Below the pieces are notes generated by a model. It made no database searches and had not been told where the DNA came from. It was given only the letters and a program-made list of their open reading frames with translations. A stretch of DNA of 64,000 nucleotides. Origin: Candidatus Latescibacterota bacterium. Lineage in GTDB: Bacteria; JAAXHH01. The stretch spans positions 18,508 to 82,507 of the forward strand of contig JAJEEG010000003.1 of the NCBI GenBank assembly GCA_022821085.1, read 5' to 3'. Of this stretch, positions 27,544 to 36,985 are shown in pieces (position 1 is the stretch's first letter; every line of letters starts with the position of its first letter). The translations under genes were made by a program, and so were the position numbers.

Positions 27544-28545
27544 ATGTCTCGTCCCGTAACGCTTTTTACCGGCCAGTGGGCGGACCTCACCCTCGACACG
27601 CTTGCCGGGAAGGCGGCGAGCTGGGGGTTCGACGGTCTCGAGCTGGCCTGCTGGGGTGACCACTTCGACGTGAATCAGGGCGCCGAAAGCAAGGCGTACT
27701 GCGAGGACCGCAGGGCGCTGCTGGACAAGCACGGCCTGCAGGTGTTTTCCATCAGCAACCATCTCGCCGGCCAGGCGGTCTGCGACCTGATCGATGCCCG
27801 CCACGAGGCGATCCTGCCGCCCCATGTCTGGGGGGACGGGGACCCGGAAGGCGTGCGCCGGCGCGCGGCCGAGGAAATGAAGCAGACCGCCCGGGCCGCC
27901 GCGAACATGGGCCTCGACGTGGCCAACGGGTTCACCGGCTCGTCGATCTGGCACCTGCTCTATTCCTTCCCGCCCGTGGACCCTTCGTCCATAGATGCGG
28001 GATATGAGGACTTCGCGGCCCGCTGGAATCCGATCCTGGACGTGTTCGACGAGGTGGGCGTGAAGTTCGGTCTTGAGGTGCATCCCACGGAGATCGCCTT
28101 CGACATCTCCTCGGCGCAGCGGGCGCTGGACGCCCTGGGCAATCGCGAGGCCTTCGGATTCAACTACGACCCCAGCCACTTCGGCTACCAGGGGGTGGAC
28201 TACGTCGAGTTCATCCGGACCTTCAAGGACCGCATCTACCACGTGCACATGAAGGACGTCTGGTGGTCGGAACGCCCGACCCGGGCCGGCGTCTTCGGCG
28301 GACACGTAAACTTCGGCCATTCAGACCGTTTCTGGGATTTCCGGTCCCTCGGCCGCGGCAGCATCGATTTCGAGGAGATCATCCGCGCGCTGAACGAGAT
28401 CGGGTACCAGGGTCCCCTCTCCATCGAGTGGGAGGACAGCGGCATGGACCGCGAGCACGGCGCCGAGGAGGCCTGCGCCTTCACGAAGGGCGTCGACTTT
28501 CCGCCGTCCGACGTGGCCTTCGACGCCGCCTTCGCCGAAGAATGA
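27544..28545 (+). CDS. Sugar phosphate isomerase/epimerase (xylose-isomerase-like TIM barrel)
   Basis: A 333-residue AP-endonuclease-2-fold protein. Visible are [17 protein letters not shown] near the N-terminus, [15 protein letters not shown] (metal Glu), [14 protein letters not shown] (Asp/His) and [10 protein letters not shown] (His). gaaaggagc precedes ATG 27544. It is paired with the Gfo/Idh/MocA gene, a recurrent pair in carbohydrate catabolism. The exact sugar is unknown. Confidence 0.85.
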   Translation: MSRPVTLFTGQWADLTLDTLAGKAASWGFDGLELACWGDHFDVNQGAESKAYCEDRRALLDKHGLQVFSISNHLAGQAVCDLIDARHEAILPPHVWGDGDPEGVRRRAAEEMKQTARAAANMGLDVANGFTGSSIWHLLYSFPPVDPSSIDAGYEDFAARWNPILDVFDEVGVKFGLEVHPTEIAFDISSAQRALDALGNREAFGFNYDPSHFGYQGVDYVEFIRTFKDRIYHVHMKDVWWSERPTRAGVFGGHVNFGHSDRFWDFRSLGRGSIDFEEIIRALNEIGYQGPLSIEWEDSGMDREHGAEEACAFTKGVDFPPSDVAFDAAFAEE

Positions 28546-28576
28546 CCAATCGGCACGCGGCGACCGGGAGGGCAGG

Positions 28577-30286
28577 ATGGGAGGACGGAACTACGTCCTG
28601 ATCTGCGCCGCCGCGCTTGTCGCAGCGGCCTGCGGGTCACCGGACGACGGATCCGACGACGGGACGCAGACCTCGCGCGTCAATTCGGTGGGGCGGGAAC
28701 TGCCGGCAGACGCCGCCCCGCTCAGCGAGCAGTACATCCGGCTGAGCATGCTGGAACCGTCCACCCTGGACGTGGGCATCTCCCTCTTCGACGCCCAGTT
28801 CAACGCCTTCCTCTTCGAATCCCTGCTGGTCTTCGACGAAGACATGGAGATCAGGGGCGCGGCCGCCGAGTCCTGGTCCGTGGCGGACGACCACGTGACC
28901 TGGACTTTCAGGATCCGAGCGGGCGCGAAGTGGAGCGACGGCCGGCCGGTGACCGCCCACGACTTCGAATGGTCCTTCCGCCGGTTGCTCGATCCCGCCC
29001 ACGCCAATATCTTCGCCTACTTCTACTACCCGATCAAGGGCGCCCGGGCTTTCAACACGGGCCAGACGAGCGACCCGTCGACCGTCGGCGTCCGGGCCGT
29101 GGACGACCGTACGCTGGTGATCGAGACCGAAGAACCGTGTTCGCACTTTCCCTACATCCTCACCTTCTTTACCTCCGTTCCGGCGCCCCGGTGGCAGGTG
29201 GAGAAATACGGGATCAGGTGGTCCGAGCCGGAGTACTGCGTATCCAATTCCACCTGGCGCCTCGCGTCGTGGGACAAGAACGTCCGCATGACCTACGCGC
29301 TGAATCCTCATTACAACGGACCGTGGAAGGGATATCTCGAGCGCATCGAGTTCACCTTCATCCTGCCGGGCTGGCGGGGACTGCCGGCCTATGAGAACGG
29401 CGAGTTCGACCGGATCGGCGTCATGGGTCCCGATTACCATCACGCGCGCATGGACCCCGTCCTGAGCCGCGAGTTGATCACCTATCCGAACTTCGGGACG
29501 TACTATACGATTTTCAAAACGCGCGAGCCGCCCTTCGACAACATCCGGCTGCGCCAGGCCCTGGCCCACGCCATCGACCGGGAATCCATCAGCAACGTCG
29601 TGCTCGGCGGCGCCGCCACGCCGGCCTACGGCATGCTGCCGAAGGGTTTCCCGGGGTACCAGGCGGACCGGATCCGCGCATACCAGGCCTTCGATCCGGA
29701 ACGGGCCCGGGAGCGGCTGGCGCAGGCCGGCTATCCCGGCGGCAAGGGGCTTCCCCCGCTCGAACTCTGGGTGCGGGGCCAGCCGCCGACGCCCGACGAA
29801 TGGAACGTGGTCGTCGCTATGCAGCAGATGTTCGAGGATCATCTGGATATCGAGGTGAACCTGCGGCAGCAGTCCACCAACGCCTTCAACGCCTTCATGC
29901 GCGACCACGAGATCCCGTGGGGTTTCCTGTGGTTCAACATGGACTACCCCGACCCCAGCGACATGATCGCCGTGCCCTGGCGCTCCCAGCCCGCGGGATC
30001 GGGCCGGCAGGACTGGATACACGAGGAGTTCGACCGACTGGTGGATGCCGCCGCGCGGGAATTCAACGAGGAGAAGCGCGTCGCCATGTACCAGGAAGCC
30101 GAGGAGATCCTGGCCGAGCAGGCCGCGGGCGTGTTCCTGCACAATATGGTCAACGCGACCCTGAGCAAGCCGTGGGTCCTGGGTATCGAGGAAAACCGGT
30201 ACGGCGACCGGCGGTGGAGCGGTTTCGCGCCGGCTTTCTCCACCCTGTATATCGGTGAAAACGGGCGAGCATCAGGCCGGCGGTAG
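28577..30286 (+). CDS. ABC transporter solute-binding lipoprotein, family 5 (OppA-like)
   Basis: Periplasmic binding lipoprotein, by family for oligopeptides or other solutes. A lipoprotein signal is present (MGGRNYVLICAAALVAAAC, lipobox Cys about residue 19) followed by an Asp/Ser-rich linker. SBP_bac_5 signatures follow: LSMLEPSTLDVGISLFD, VTAHDFEWSFRRLLDP, and FDNIRLRQALAHAIDRESI. Length of 569 fits. No permease or ATPase genes adjoin it. Its position after an oxidoreductase and an isomerase hints at a carbohydrate-linked ligand, but that is inference. Confidence 0.85.
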   Translation: MGGRNYVLICAAALVAAACGSPDDGSDDGTQTSRVNSVGRELPADAAPLSEQYIRLSMLEPSTLDVGISLFDAQFNAFLFESLLVFDEDMEIRGAAAESWSVADDHVTWTFRIRAGAKWSDGRPVTAHDFEWSFRRLLDPAHANIFAYFYYPIKGARAFNTGQTSDPSTVGVRAVDDRTLVIETEEPCSHFPYILTFFTSVPAPRWQVEKYGIRWSEPEYCVSNSTWRLASWDKNVRMTYALNPHYNGPWKGYLERIEFTFILPGWRGLPAYENGEFDRIGVMGPDYHHARMDPVLSRELITYPNFGTYYTIFKTREPPFDNIRLRQALAHAIDRESISNVVLGGAATPAYGMLPKGFPGYQADRIRAYQAFDPERARERLAQAGYPGGKGLPPLELWVRGQPPTPDEWNVVVAMQQMFEDHLDIEVNLRQQSTNAFNAFMRDHEIPWGFLWFNMDYPDPSDMIAVPWRSQPAGSGRQDWIHEEFDRLVDAAAREFNEEKRVAMYQEAEEILAEQAAGVFLHNMVNATLSKPWVLGIEENRYGDRRWSGFAPAFSTLYIGENGRASGRR

Positions 30287-30336
30287 GATTCGTGCTTTCG
30301 GTAGGGTTCGGGCTGTCGGTAGGGTTCAGCGCTACG
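30283..30336. repeat. 18-nt tandem repeat at the end of the solute-binding protein gene
   Basis: gtaggattcgtgctttcg (30283), gtagggttcgggctgtcg (30301) and gtagggttcagcgctacg (30319) are three adjacent 18-nt units; the first contains the gene's TAG stop. The array ends 8 nt before the convergent PhyH stop. Confidence 0.88.
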
Positions 30337-30343
30337 GCACCGA

Positions 30344-31216
30344 TCAGGCAAAGGGGTCCAGGTCGAATCCCGTTTCCGGCCGGATCCGTTCTGTGCCTTC
30401 GGGCCAGTCCGAGGGCCAGTCCCATCCCGGGATCCGCAGGCTTTCCGCGCGAACCCGGTGCGCCGCGGCCCGCCGGTGCACGCCGTGCGGCGCCGTACTG
30501 ACCTCGGAACTGTGGAGCATGGTGGGATAGTAGAAGGTGACGCTTCCTTCGCCCGCCGTGCAGTCGATGGCCTCATGCTCGTGGCTTGCGACATAGGCCT
30601 CGGGTCCGCCCTTCAGTTCAAGCGGTCCTTCGAGGTAGGAGCCGGGGAGGACCTTCATGGCGCCGTTCTCGATGGTCTGAGGGTCCACGTTGATGCGGAC
30701 GATGATGGTCTTCTGGAAGTAGTCTTCCTTCCATTCGATGTCGGCCGGCCTGATGTGTATGTGGCCGAACTGGTTCCAGTGGCCGGAAAGATCGATGTCC
30801 CGGTCCCGGGGCGGGTCTACGATGAAGAAGGTGTCCTGGTGCCATCCGATCTCCGCGTCGCCGCCGGCCACCTTGTCGAACATGGTACCGATGCTCGCGT
30901 GTTTGACCGGCTCGCCCAGGGCGCGTTCGAGCACGCTGACGATGGCGGGATGCCGGGAGAACCGGAGTCCGCCTTCGCACACGGCGTAGAGTTCCCACAG
31001 CAGCCAGACCGTGTCCTTCGATTTCCCGAGGAGCTTGTCGGTCGGCCGCCCCTTGTATTCCTCTACGCGGCTCGCCTCCGCGATGGTCCGGTCCAGCAGT
31101 CCGCGGAACGTATTCATCTCTTCCGCGGAGAAAACGCCTTCGACGGTTACGATGCCCTTCGTCTTCAGCACATCTACCGCTTCCTGCAGATCCAGCGCGT
31201 TATTACCGTTATTCAT
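30344..31216 (-). CDS. Phytanoyl-CoA dioxygenase (PhyH) family protein
   Basis: Fe(II)/2-oxoglutarate-dependent oxygenase fold. A 290-residue protein with KTKGIVTVEGVFSAEEM at the N-terminus, the metal H-x-D in GWHQDTFFIVDPP, and a distal His in TMLHSSEVSTAPHGVHRRA, where an Arg for 2-oxoglutarate is also expected. PhyH proteins hydroxylate lipids, halogenate or modify small molecules; the substrate is unknown. Encoded alone on the minus strand, convergent with the solute-binding protein. Confidence 0.85.
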   Translation of the reverse strand: MNNGNNALDLQEAVDVLKTKGIVTVEGVFSAEEMNTFRGLLDRTIAEASRVEEYKGRPTDKLLGKSKDTVWLLWELYAVCEGGLRFSRHPAIVSVLERALGEPVKHASIGTMFDKVAGGDAEIGWHQDTFFIVDPPRDRDIDLSGHWNQFGHIHIRPADIEWKEDYFQKTIIVRINVDPQTIENGAMKVLPGSYLEGPLELKGGPEAYVASHEHEAIDCTAGEGSVTFYYPTMLHSSEVSTAPHGVHRRAAAHRVRAESLRIPGWDWPSDWPEGTERIRPETGFDLDPFA

Positions 31217-31240
31217 TAAGTCACTCCCCTGGCGATCCGG

Positions 31241-31341
31241 ACGGCTAACCCGCGCCGGGCCGCTAATCCGCTCCGGACGGCTAACCCGCGCCGGGCCGCT
31301 AATCCGCTCCGGATCGTTAATCCGCGCCGGACCGCTAACGG
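31241..31341. repeat. 18-nt tandem repeat, five to six units
   Basis: Units start at 31241, 31259, 31277, 31295 and 31313, plus a partial at 31331: acggctaacccgcgccgg alternates with gccgctaatccgctccgg (order a b a b c), a 36-nt super-unit duplicated. The array fills the spacer between two minus-strand genes and reaches the stop codon of the Ig-like lipoprotein gene. Confidence 0.93.
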
Positions 31342-33134
31342 TTCAGCCTGAGCGTTATGTCTTCCGTCTCCCAACCCAATCGTACTTCCAGGGTATCCGG
31401 ATGGACCATGGACCGTTCGGCGGGAACGAACGGCAAGGCGTTGCCGTAATCGAATTTCCCGTTTCCGTTTGCGTCGCGGTAGGCTTGAAGGATATACCGG
31501 CCCGGCAGCACGTTGTCAAACCGAAAATCCCCGGGACCGTCCAGTTGGGTCTCCGATGAGGGCTCCGAGTCCCGCAACTGGTAAAGGGAGATTCCCACAG
31601 CTCCCGCCCCAGAGGGGTCTTCGTCCTCGAACCGTCCCGAAAGCGAACCGTAGCTTTCGGGATCGATGGTCGAGAAGGTGTACGCGAGCGTGTCGGGACG
31701 GTCGCCCGTGGCCTGCAGCGGCTGGTCGAACCTGTTACTGACCAGGCCGGCCAGTACGAGAATCTCGTAGTCGGTACTCAGCTGCAGCAGGGAATCGGGT
31801 TGCATCGCGGCGACCGTGGCGTCGATCCAGCGGATATCCCCGCCTGATTCCTGGCCCGTGGAATCCCGAAGGACCACGGCCCCTTCCTCCAGGGTAACGG
31901 GTTCGCTGAACGAGAACCGGAGCTCGACGGATTGCGCGACGTCCCGCGAACGATTGTCCGGATGAACTTCCAGGAGCCTCGGCGCCGGCGGGTTCTCAAT
32001 GGACGACCCGGTGAATTCGGCGGTATTCTCCGTCGTGTCCATCGGCTCGGACCACGTGTTTTCCAGTCCGGTAACGGTCAGGCGATAGACCCGGTCACGG
32101 ACCTGGGGCGCCGTGGTTAGCACGATGGTCGCCGGATCCGCCGGATCCTGGTACGCGGACGTGACCTCGAGGCTTTCGTCCGCTTCCACGCCGGCGATGG
32201 CATAAGCGCCCGTGTCCCGGACCATATCCTCGCGAGGCGCCTCGCTCAGGAAGACGCTCACCTCGCGCCGGTGGGACACCCGGGCGGACATTACGTGCAT
32301 GGCGGCGGTATCGTTCACGGCCATCCGGAACCACATGGGACCGTCCGACATGCCCTCCTCCGACATGCCCTCCTCCGACAGGACGACGTCCCGGGTGGGC
32401 ACCCCGATGGGGTCCACGCCCGCGTCGTAGAGACGGTCTCTGCCCTGGTCCAGGAAGGCGAAGAGACGGTAACGGCCGGCCGAGAGATGGGTGAAAGTAA
32501 AGGTTCCGTCCCGGCCGGCCTGGGTCAGGTAGTCCGGGGTCGTACCGGCCGGGTTGGGGTCGGGCTTACCGGCGAGGTCGTAGGCCCAGACATAGGTGTT
32601 CCTGGCGGGCTGGCCGTCGTGGACCGTCAGGCCGTTGACCTCCCCCTCTTCGATGCTGGGGCCGGTCGACAGTGCGTATACAAAGGTTGAATCCATGCGG
32701 TTGCTCCGCATGTCCCTGATGCCGGTGCCCACCGTGATGATGTAGGTTCTGTCGGCCAGCAGTGGTTCCTCGAACCGGACCGTGATCTCGTTGCCTCGCC
32801 AGTTCGGTTCGGCTACGAATTCTACGATCGGCGCGATGTACAGGTTGCCTTCGATGGAACGGGGCTGGATGCGTTCGCTGAAGGTCAGCGTCGGGGATAC
32901 GTCCGGCGGCACGTGGGTCGAACCCGCCGGGGGATCGGTATCTACCACCCAGGGTGGAATACGGTCGCGCGGTCCGCCGGGCGGCATGCCTTCGCGGGCG
33001 CAGGCCACGGCGACCAGGCCGACTATGCAGGCCACGGTGAACAGGCAGGCCTTTCCGGCAAGGCCGACCTTGCCGACCAGGCCGGCCAGGCCGGCCGGAA
33101 TCTTCAGCGCGGTGTGGTCCGGCGTCCCGTTCAT
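31335..33134 (-). CDS. Ig-like (Big_5-type) surface lipoprotein
   Basis: A 599-residue exported protein. The N-terminal 45 residues form a signal with lipobox VAVAC, and the mature start CAREGMPPGGPRDRIPPWVVD has the Gly-Gly-Pro...Pro-Pro pattern of FCB-group Ig-like lipoproteins. The first domain (about 60-160) is SbsA/Big_5-like (PPDVSPTLTFSERIQPRSIEG); a second copy follows near residue 385 (RDVAQSVELRFSFSEPV). The C-terminal 90 residues read like a carboxypeptidase-regulatory beta fold (ILQAYRDANGNGKFDYG). In-frame repeats occur in the signal region and at 32347-32376 (SEEGMSEEGM). Role unknown; likely envelope-associated. Confidence 0.75.
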   Translation of the reverse strand: MNGTPDHTALKIPAGLAGLVGKVGLAGKACLFTVACIVGLVAVACAREGMPPGGPRDRIPPWVVDTDPPAGSTHVPPDVSPTLTFSERIQPRSIEGNLYIAPIVEFVAEPNWRGNEITVRFEEPLLADRTYIITVGTGIRDMRSNRMDSTFVYALSTGPSIEEGEVNGLTVHDGQPARNTYVWAYDLAGKPDPNPAGTTPDYLTQAGRDGTFTFTHLSAGRYRLFAFLDQGRDRLYDAGVDPIGVPTRDVVLSEEGMSEEGMSDGPMWFRMAVNDTAAMHVMSARVSHRREVSVFLSEAPREDMVRDTGAYAIAGVEADESLEVTSAYQDPADPATIVLTTAPQVRDRVYRLTVTGLENTWSEPMDTTENTAEFTGSSIENPPAPRLLEVHPDNRSRDVAQSVELRFSFSEPVTLEEGAVVLRDSTGQESGGDIRWIDATVAAMQPDSLLQLSTDYEILVLAGLVSNRFDQPLQATGDRPDTLAYTFSTIDPESYGSLSGRFEDEDPSGAGAVGISLYQLRDSEPSSETQLDGPGDFRFDNVLPGRYILQAYRDANGNGKFDYGNALPFVPAERSMVHPDTLEVRLGWETEDITLRLNR

Positions 33135-33137
33135 AGA

Positions 33138-34034
33138 TCAGGCGCGGGGATGCGCCTCATCGTACGTTTTCTTGAGGCGGTCGAGGGCGACGTGGGTATA
33201 GACCTGCGTGGTTGAAAGCCGTTCGTGGCCGAGCAGTTCCTTGACCGCCATCAGGTCCGCGCCGGCGTCGAGCAGGTGCGTGGCGGTCGTATGGCGGAGC
33301 ATGTGGGGCGTCAATCCCTGCTGGCTGATCCGGAGACCGTATCTCCGCAGGATGTACTGGACCCCGCGTCCCGTCAGCCTGCGGCCGTGTTGATTCAGCA
33401 GGAGCGCCGCCGTATCTTCCCGTCCCGTTTTGATCAGCATGGGGCGGACGTCCATATAGGCTGCCAGCGCGGCCAGCGCCGGCCCTCCCAGCGGCACGAT
33501 GCGTTCCCTGTCTCCCTTCCCGATCACGCGGATCCGTTCCTCCGTCATTTCGATCGCGCCGACGTCGAGACCGACGAGCTCCGACAACCGCATGCCCGCG
33601 CCGTAAAGCAGTTCAAGGATGACCACGTCCCGCAGCCCGAGCAACCGGCCGCGGTCGGGCTGGCCGAGCAGGGCTTCCACCTGGCTCTTGTCCAGGAATC
33701 GGGGCAGGTGGCGGTCCCATTTCGGCGTGGTCAGGTAGACGCAGGGGTTGGAGGAAACGATCCCTTCCCGGCATAGGTAGTGGAAGAAGGACCGCACGGC
33801 CGCGAAACGGCGCGCGATGGTCCGCCTGCTGAAGCCTTCCCGGTGCAGGTGGTGAAGGAACGCCCGCACCACGGACTTGTCGACGGATTCCGGGTCCGGC
33901 GGATCGGCGCCGCCGTCTTCGGAGAGGAAAGACTGGAACTGGCCCAGGTCGCCGGCATAGGCCGACCGGGTATGCCGGGAGTAATTACGCTCGATCTCGA
34001 GATGATCGAGAAATTCGCTGACCAGTTTCTCCAT
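33138..34034 (-). CDS. Xer-type tyrosine recombinase
   Basis: Site-specific recombinase, most likely the chromosome-dimer resolvase XerC/XerD. The 298-residue protein starts MEKLVSEFLDHLEIERNYSRHT; the SAM-like N domain covers 1-95. The catalytic set is visible: Arg in GAGMRLSEL, Lys in GKGDRERIVPLGG, H-x-x-R in HMLRHTTATHL, His in LGHERLSTTQVYTHV and the Tyr of VYTH. It lies 5 nt from topA, and the topA-xerC order is conserved. The open frame to 34163 lacks family features. No dif site was identified. Confidence 0.9.
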   Translation of the reverse strand: MEKLVSEFLDHLEIERNYSRHTRSAYAGDLGQFQSFLSEDGGADPPDPESVDKSVVRAFLHHLHREGFSRRTIARRFAAVRSFFHYLCREGIVSSNPCVYLTTPKWDRHLPRFLDKSQVEALLGQPDRGRLLGLRDVVILELLYGAGMRLSELVGLDVGAIEMTEERIRVIGKGDRERIVPLGGPALAALAAYMDVRPMLIKTGREDTAALLLNQHGRRLTGRGVQYILRRYGLRISQQGLTPHMLRHTTATHLLDAGADLMAVKELLGHERLSTTQVYTHVALDRLKKTYDEAHPRA

Positions 34035-34039
34035 ATCGG

Positions 34040-36352
34040 TCAAGCCTCCTGGAGGGTCTGGCCGGCCTGGCCGGTCTGGCCGGCCTGACCCGCCAGGTCT
34101 GCCTGGCCGGAAGCATCGGGCTGCGACTCGGCGGCCCGGACGCGATGCTTGCACGACGGGCACTGCAGCGCCTCACGGCCGGATCTTTCCTGTTTCTCGA
34201 CCATGAGGGGATAGTCGCACCGGGGGCAGCGGCGGTCGACCGGCTTGTCCCACACCACGAAACGGCATTTGGGGTAGTTGCTGCAACCGTAGAAGTTCCG
34301 GCCCTTCTGCGACCGGCGCGCCGTGAGGAACCCGTCGCAACCTTCTTCAGGACAGTCGACCCCGAGATTGACCGGACGCGTCTCCCTGCAACGGGGATAT
34401 CCGCTGCACGCCAGGAACGGGCCGTACCGGCCGGTCTTCACGACCATTTTCTCGCCGCACTTCCCGCATACTTCGTCGGTATTCAGGTCGGCGTTCTCTT
34501 CGTCGTTCATCGGCCGGGTGTTCCGGCACGCGGGAAATCCCCCACATGCCATGAACCGTCCGTTTCGGCCCCATCGGATGACCATGGCCTTGCCGCATTT
34601 CTCGCATTTCTCGTCCGTCTCCTCCGTCAGCGAGCTCTTCAACTCGGATCGCTGGGCGTTTACGGACTGCAGCCGCTCGTTGAAGGGCTGGTAGAAGTCT
34701 ACCAGGGTGCCGGTCCAGTCCAGTTCTCCGGTTTCGATACGGTCCAGCGCGTCTTCCATCTTCGCGGTGAACGCCACGTCGAACAGGTCCGGGAAGGCCA
34801 TGACCAGGATGCGGTTTACGGCCAGGCCGAGGTCCGTCGGCGTGAACCGGCCCGCTTTCATGGCCGCGTACTTGCGCATGCGCAGCGTGCTGATGATCTG
34901 GGCATAGGTACTCGGCCGGCCGATCTGCCGGACCTCGAGTTCCTTGACGAGACTCGCCTCGGTGTACCTGGGCGGGGGCTGGGTGAAATGCTGCCTGGGT
35001 TCGAGTTTCTCCAGGGCGAGTTTCTCGTCCTTCCGCAGCTCGGGCAGGGATTTCTCGTCGTCCTTGCCTTCCGCGTCCTCGTCGACCGGTTCTTCATAGG
35101 CCTTCAGGAATCCCGCGAAGGTCGGCACGGTGCCCGTGGCGCGGAACTGGTACTTGCCGGACCGGATGTCCACGGTGGTCACGTCGAAACGGGCCGGACG
35201 CATCTGGGACGCCACGAAGCGCAGCCAGATCAGTTCATACAGCCTGTACTGGTCCTTCGTCAGGAAGGGCTTCATCTTCTCCGGTGTGCGGTCCGCCGCC
35301 GTGGGCCGGATCGCCTCGTGGGCGTCCTGGGCGCCGGCCTTGGTCTTGAACCTGCGCGGCTTGGGGGGGACGTACTCGTCGCCGTAGACCCGGCCGATCA
35401 GGTCCCGAACGGCCGAGATCGCATCGTCCACGACCCGGGTCGAGTCGGTTCTCATGTAGGTGATCAACCCGATGGCCCCCTCGTCGCCCAGTTCGATGCC
35501 TTCGTAAAGTTGCTGGGCGATCATCATGGTCTTCTGGGTAGTGAACCGGAGACGCCGGGCCGCGTCCTGCTGCAGGGTGCTGGTGATGAAGGGCGGATAC
35601 GGGTTGCGCTGCGTGCGCTTCCGCGTGATGTCCTCGATTTCAAAGGCCTTTCCGCGCAGGTCCTCGATCAGCGCCCGGGCCGACTTCTCGTCGGGCAGGT
35701 TGAACTTCTCGCCGTCCACGCGGATCAGCTTGACCGGGAATACGGCGTCCCCCTCCGACCGGAGGTGGGCCGTAATCGACCAGTATTCCTCGACCTTGAA
35801 CTTCTCGATTTCCGCTTCCCGTTCGCAGATCAGCCGCAGCGCCACCGACTGAACCCGTCCCGCGCTCAATCCGCCGGTGATCGTCTTCCAGAGGAAGGGA
35901 CTGACCTGGTATCCGACGAGACGGTCCATGACGCGGCGCGCCTGCTGGGCATTGACTTTCTGCATGTCGATCGACACGGGCTTGTCGATCGCCGTCCGCA
36001 CCGCCCCGGGCGTGATCTCGTGGAAGAGCACCCGTCCCACTTCCTTCTTGCTGTTACCCAGTTGGCTGGCCACGTGCCAGGCGATGGCCTCGCCCTCCCG
36101 GTCGGGGTCGGTCGCGAGGTAGATCTGATCGGCCGTCCGCGCCGCGCTGCGGAGATCTTTCACGACCTTTTCCTTGCCCGGGATCGTCACGTATTCGGGC
36201 TGGAAACCGTTCTGGACGTCGACGCCCAGGCTCTTGGGCGGCAGGTCCCGGACATGGCCCACGGACGCCATGATCTCGAAATCCTTGCCCAGGTACTTCT
36301 TGATCGTACGGGCCTTGGCCGGGGACTCCACGATAACGAGTGATTTGGACAT
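34040..36352 (-). CDS. topA: DNA topoisomerase I with repeat-derived C-terminal tail
   Basis: Relaxes negative supercoils. TOPRIM domain at the start (MSKSLVIVESPAKARTIKKYLG, and the acidic DREGEAIAWH), the active-site Tyr in GLITYMRTDSTR, and three to four C-terminal zinc ribbons (CEKCGKAMVIRWG, CGKCGEKMVVKTG, CPEEGCDGFL, CPRCDYPLM...CPSC). Length of 770 is normal. The last 30 residues (SGQADLAGQAGQTGQAGQT) come from a Gly-Gln-Ala repeat with ggccggcctgg-like units, outside any known domain. Co-directional with smg upstream and xer downstream. Confidence 0.95.
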   Translation of the reverse strand: MSKSLVIVESPAKARTIKKYLGKDFEIMASVGHVRDLPPKSLGVDVQNGFQPEYVTIPGKEKVVKDLRSAARTADQIYLATDPDREGEAIAWHVASQLGNSKKEVGRVLFHEITPGAVRTAIDKPVSIDMQKVNAQQARRVMDRLVGYQVSPFLWKTITGGLSAGRVQSVALRLICEREAEIEKFKVEEYWSITAHLRSEGDAVFPVKLIRVDGEKFNLPDEKSARALIEDLRGKAFEIEDITRKRTQRNPYPPFITSTLQQDAARRLRFTTQKTMMIAQQLYEGIELGDEGAIGLITYMRTDSTRVVDDAISAVRDLIGRVYGDEYVPPKPRRFKTKAGAQDAHEAIRPTAADRTPEKMKPFLTKDQYRLYELIWLRFVASQMRPARFDVTTVDIRSGKYQFRATGTVPTFAGFLKAYEEPVDEDAEGKDDEKSLPELRKDEKLALEKLEPRQHFTQPPPRYTEASLVKELEVRQIGRPSTYAQIISTLRMRKYAAMKAGRFTPTDLGLAVNRILVMAFPDLFDVAFTAKMEDALDRIETGELDWTGTLVDFYQPFNERLQSVNAQRSELKSSLTEETDEKCEKCGKAMVIRWGRNGRFMACGGFPACRNTRPMNDEENADLNTDEVCGKCGEKMVVKTGRYGPFLACSGYPRCRETRPVNLGVDCPEEGCDGFLTARRSQKGRNFYGCSNYPKCRFVVWDKPVDRRCPRCDYPLMVEKQERSGREALQCPSCKHRVRAAESQPDASGQADLAGQAGQTGQAGQTLQEA

Positions 36353-36354
36353 AT

Positions 36355-36396
36355 TTGAAAGTAGTCGCGTGAAAGCAGTCGGGTGAAAGTAGTCGC
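36355..36396. repeat. 14-nt tandem repeat upstream of topA
   Basis: ttgaaagtagtcgc (36355), gtgaaagcagtcgg (36369) and gtgaaagtagtcgc (36383), three units. The array occupies the smg-topA spacer immediately before the topA ATG, where the ribosome binding site should be; the reverse complement (gcgactactttcaa) shows no good Shine-Dalgarno sequence. Confidence 0.9.
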
Positions 36397-36421
36397 GCTG
36401 GAGACGAAGGAAGGTCGGCCG

Positions 36422-36892
36422 TCAGTTTCCGATGATGCCCTCTTCGAGGTCGTCGGGCAGCCAGATCATGACCTGGCCGGATTCCGACTCGAGCAAGATC
36501 GGCGCGGCGATGGTTTTAATGTCATCCCGGGTGACGGAACGGGCGCCCGTCAGCATGGCCCGTTCGATGATCAGTTCCGTCTGCGTATCGGTGATCAGGC
36601 CCAGTTCGCGAAGCTCCAGCAGGTAGCCGTACGCGTCCGGCTGGATCATCAGCTGTTCCACGGCGTGCAGAATCCGGTTGGGTTTAGGCTGAAGCGGCCT
36701 GGTCGGATCGACTACGACTTCCGCCTGCGCCTGGAGACGATCGAAGAGCCAGGCGAAGGCCGTGTTGACCTCCTGCTGGGTATAGCCGTGGCCGACCAGG
36801 GTCTGGGAGACGTCGGCGATGTCGTTGAAGCGGCCTTTTTCATCCTGCATGTGCTTCATGAGGAAAACGATGATTTCCATCACTTTTTCCAT
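36422..36892 (-). CDS. smg: Smg family protein (DUF494)
   Basis: Conserved protein of unknown function, often beside dprA and topA. The 156-residue sequence opens MEKVMEIIVFLMKHMQDEKG and ends with the acidic VMIWLPDDLEEGIIGN; the body has the family pattern LVGHGYTQQEVNTAFAWL and VTRDDIKTIAAPIL. caggag precedes the ATG on the minus strand. It is the first gene behind the promoter at 36986-37014, with topA, xer and the Ig-like lipoprotein gene downstream. Confidence 0.87.
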   Translation of the reverse strand: MEKVMEIIVFLMKHMQDEKGRFNDIADVSQTLVGHGYTQQEVNTAFAWLFDRLQAQAEVVVDPTRPLQPKPNRILHAVEQLMIQPDAYGYLLELRELGLITDTQTELIIERAMLTGARSVTRDDIKTIAAPILLESESGQVMIWLPDDLEEGIIGN

Positions 36893-36985
36893 GATTTTCT
36901 CCTGAAGGAATGCGAAGATGTGATTAGATCCGGGCCGAAGAACGACCCCTGGCCGTACACCGTACTTTTCGGTTTTCGCTGTCCA

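Noticed and set aside
24336-27599. Very long open frame on the minus strand (1087 codons) antisense to the glycyl-tRNA synthetase and oxidoreductase genes
   Set aside because: It mirrors the codon bias of the genes on the other strand, is open because of high GC, crosses the 20-nt array and shows no domain. The plus-strand genes are unmistakable.
34040-34130. Extra functional domain at the end of TopA
   Set aside because: The Gly-Gln-Ala tail is a product of a short DNA repeat and has no domain features.
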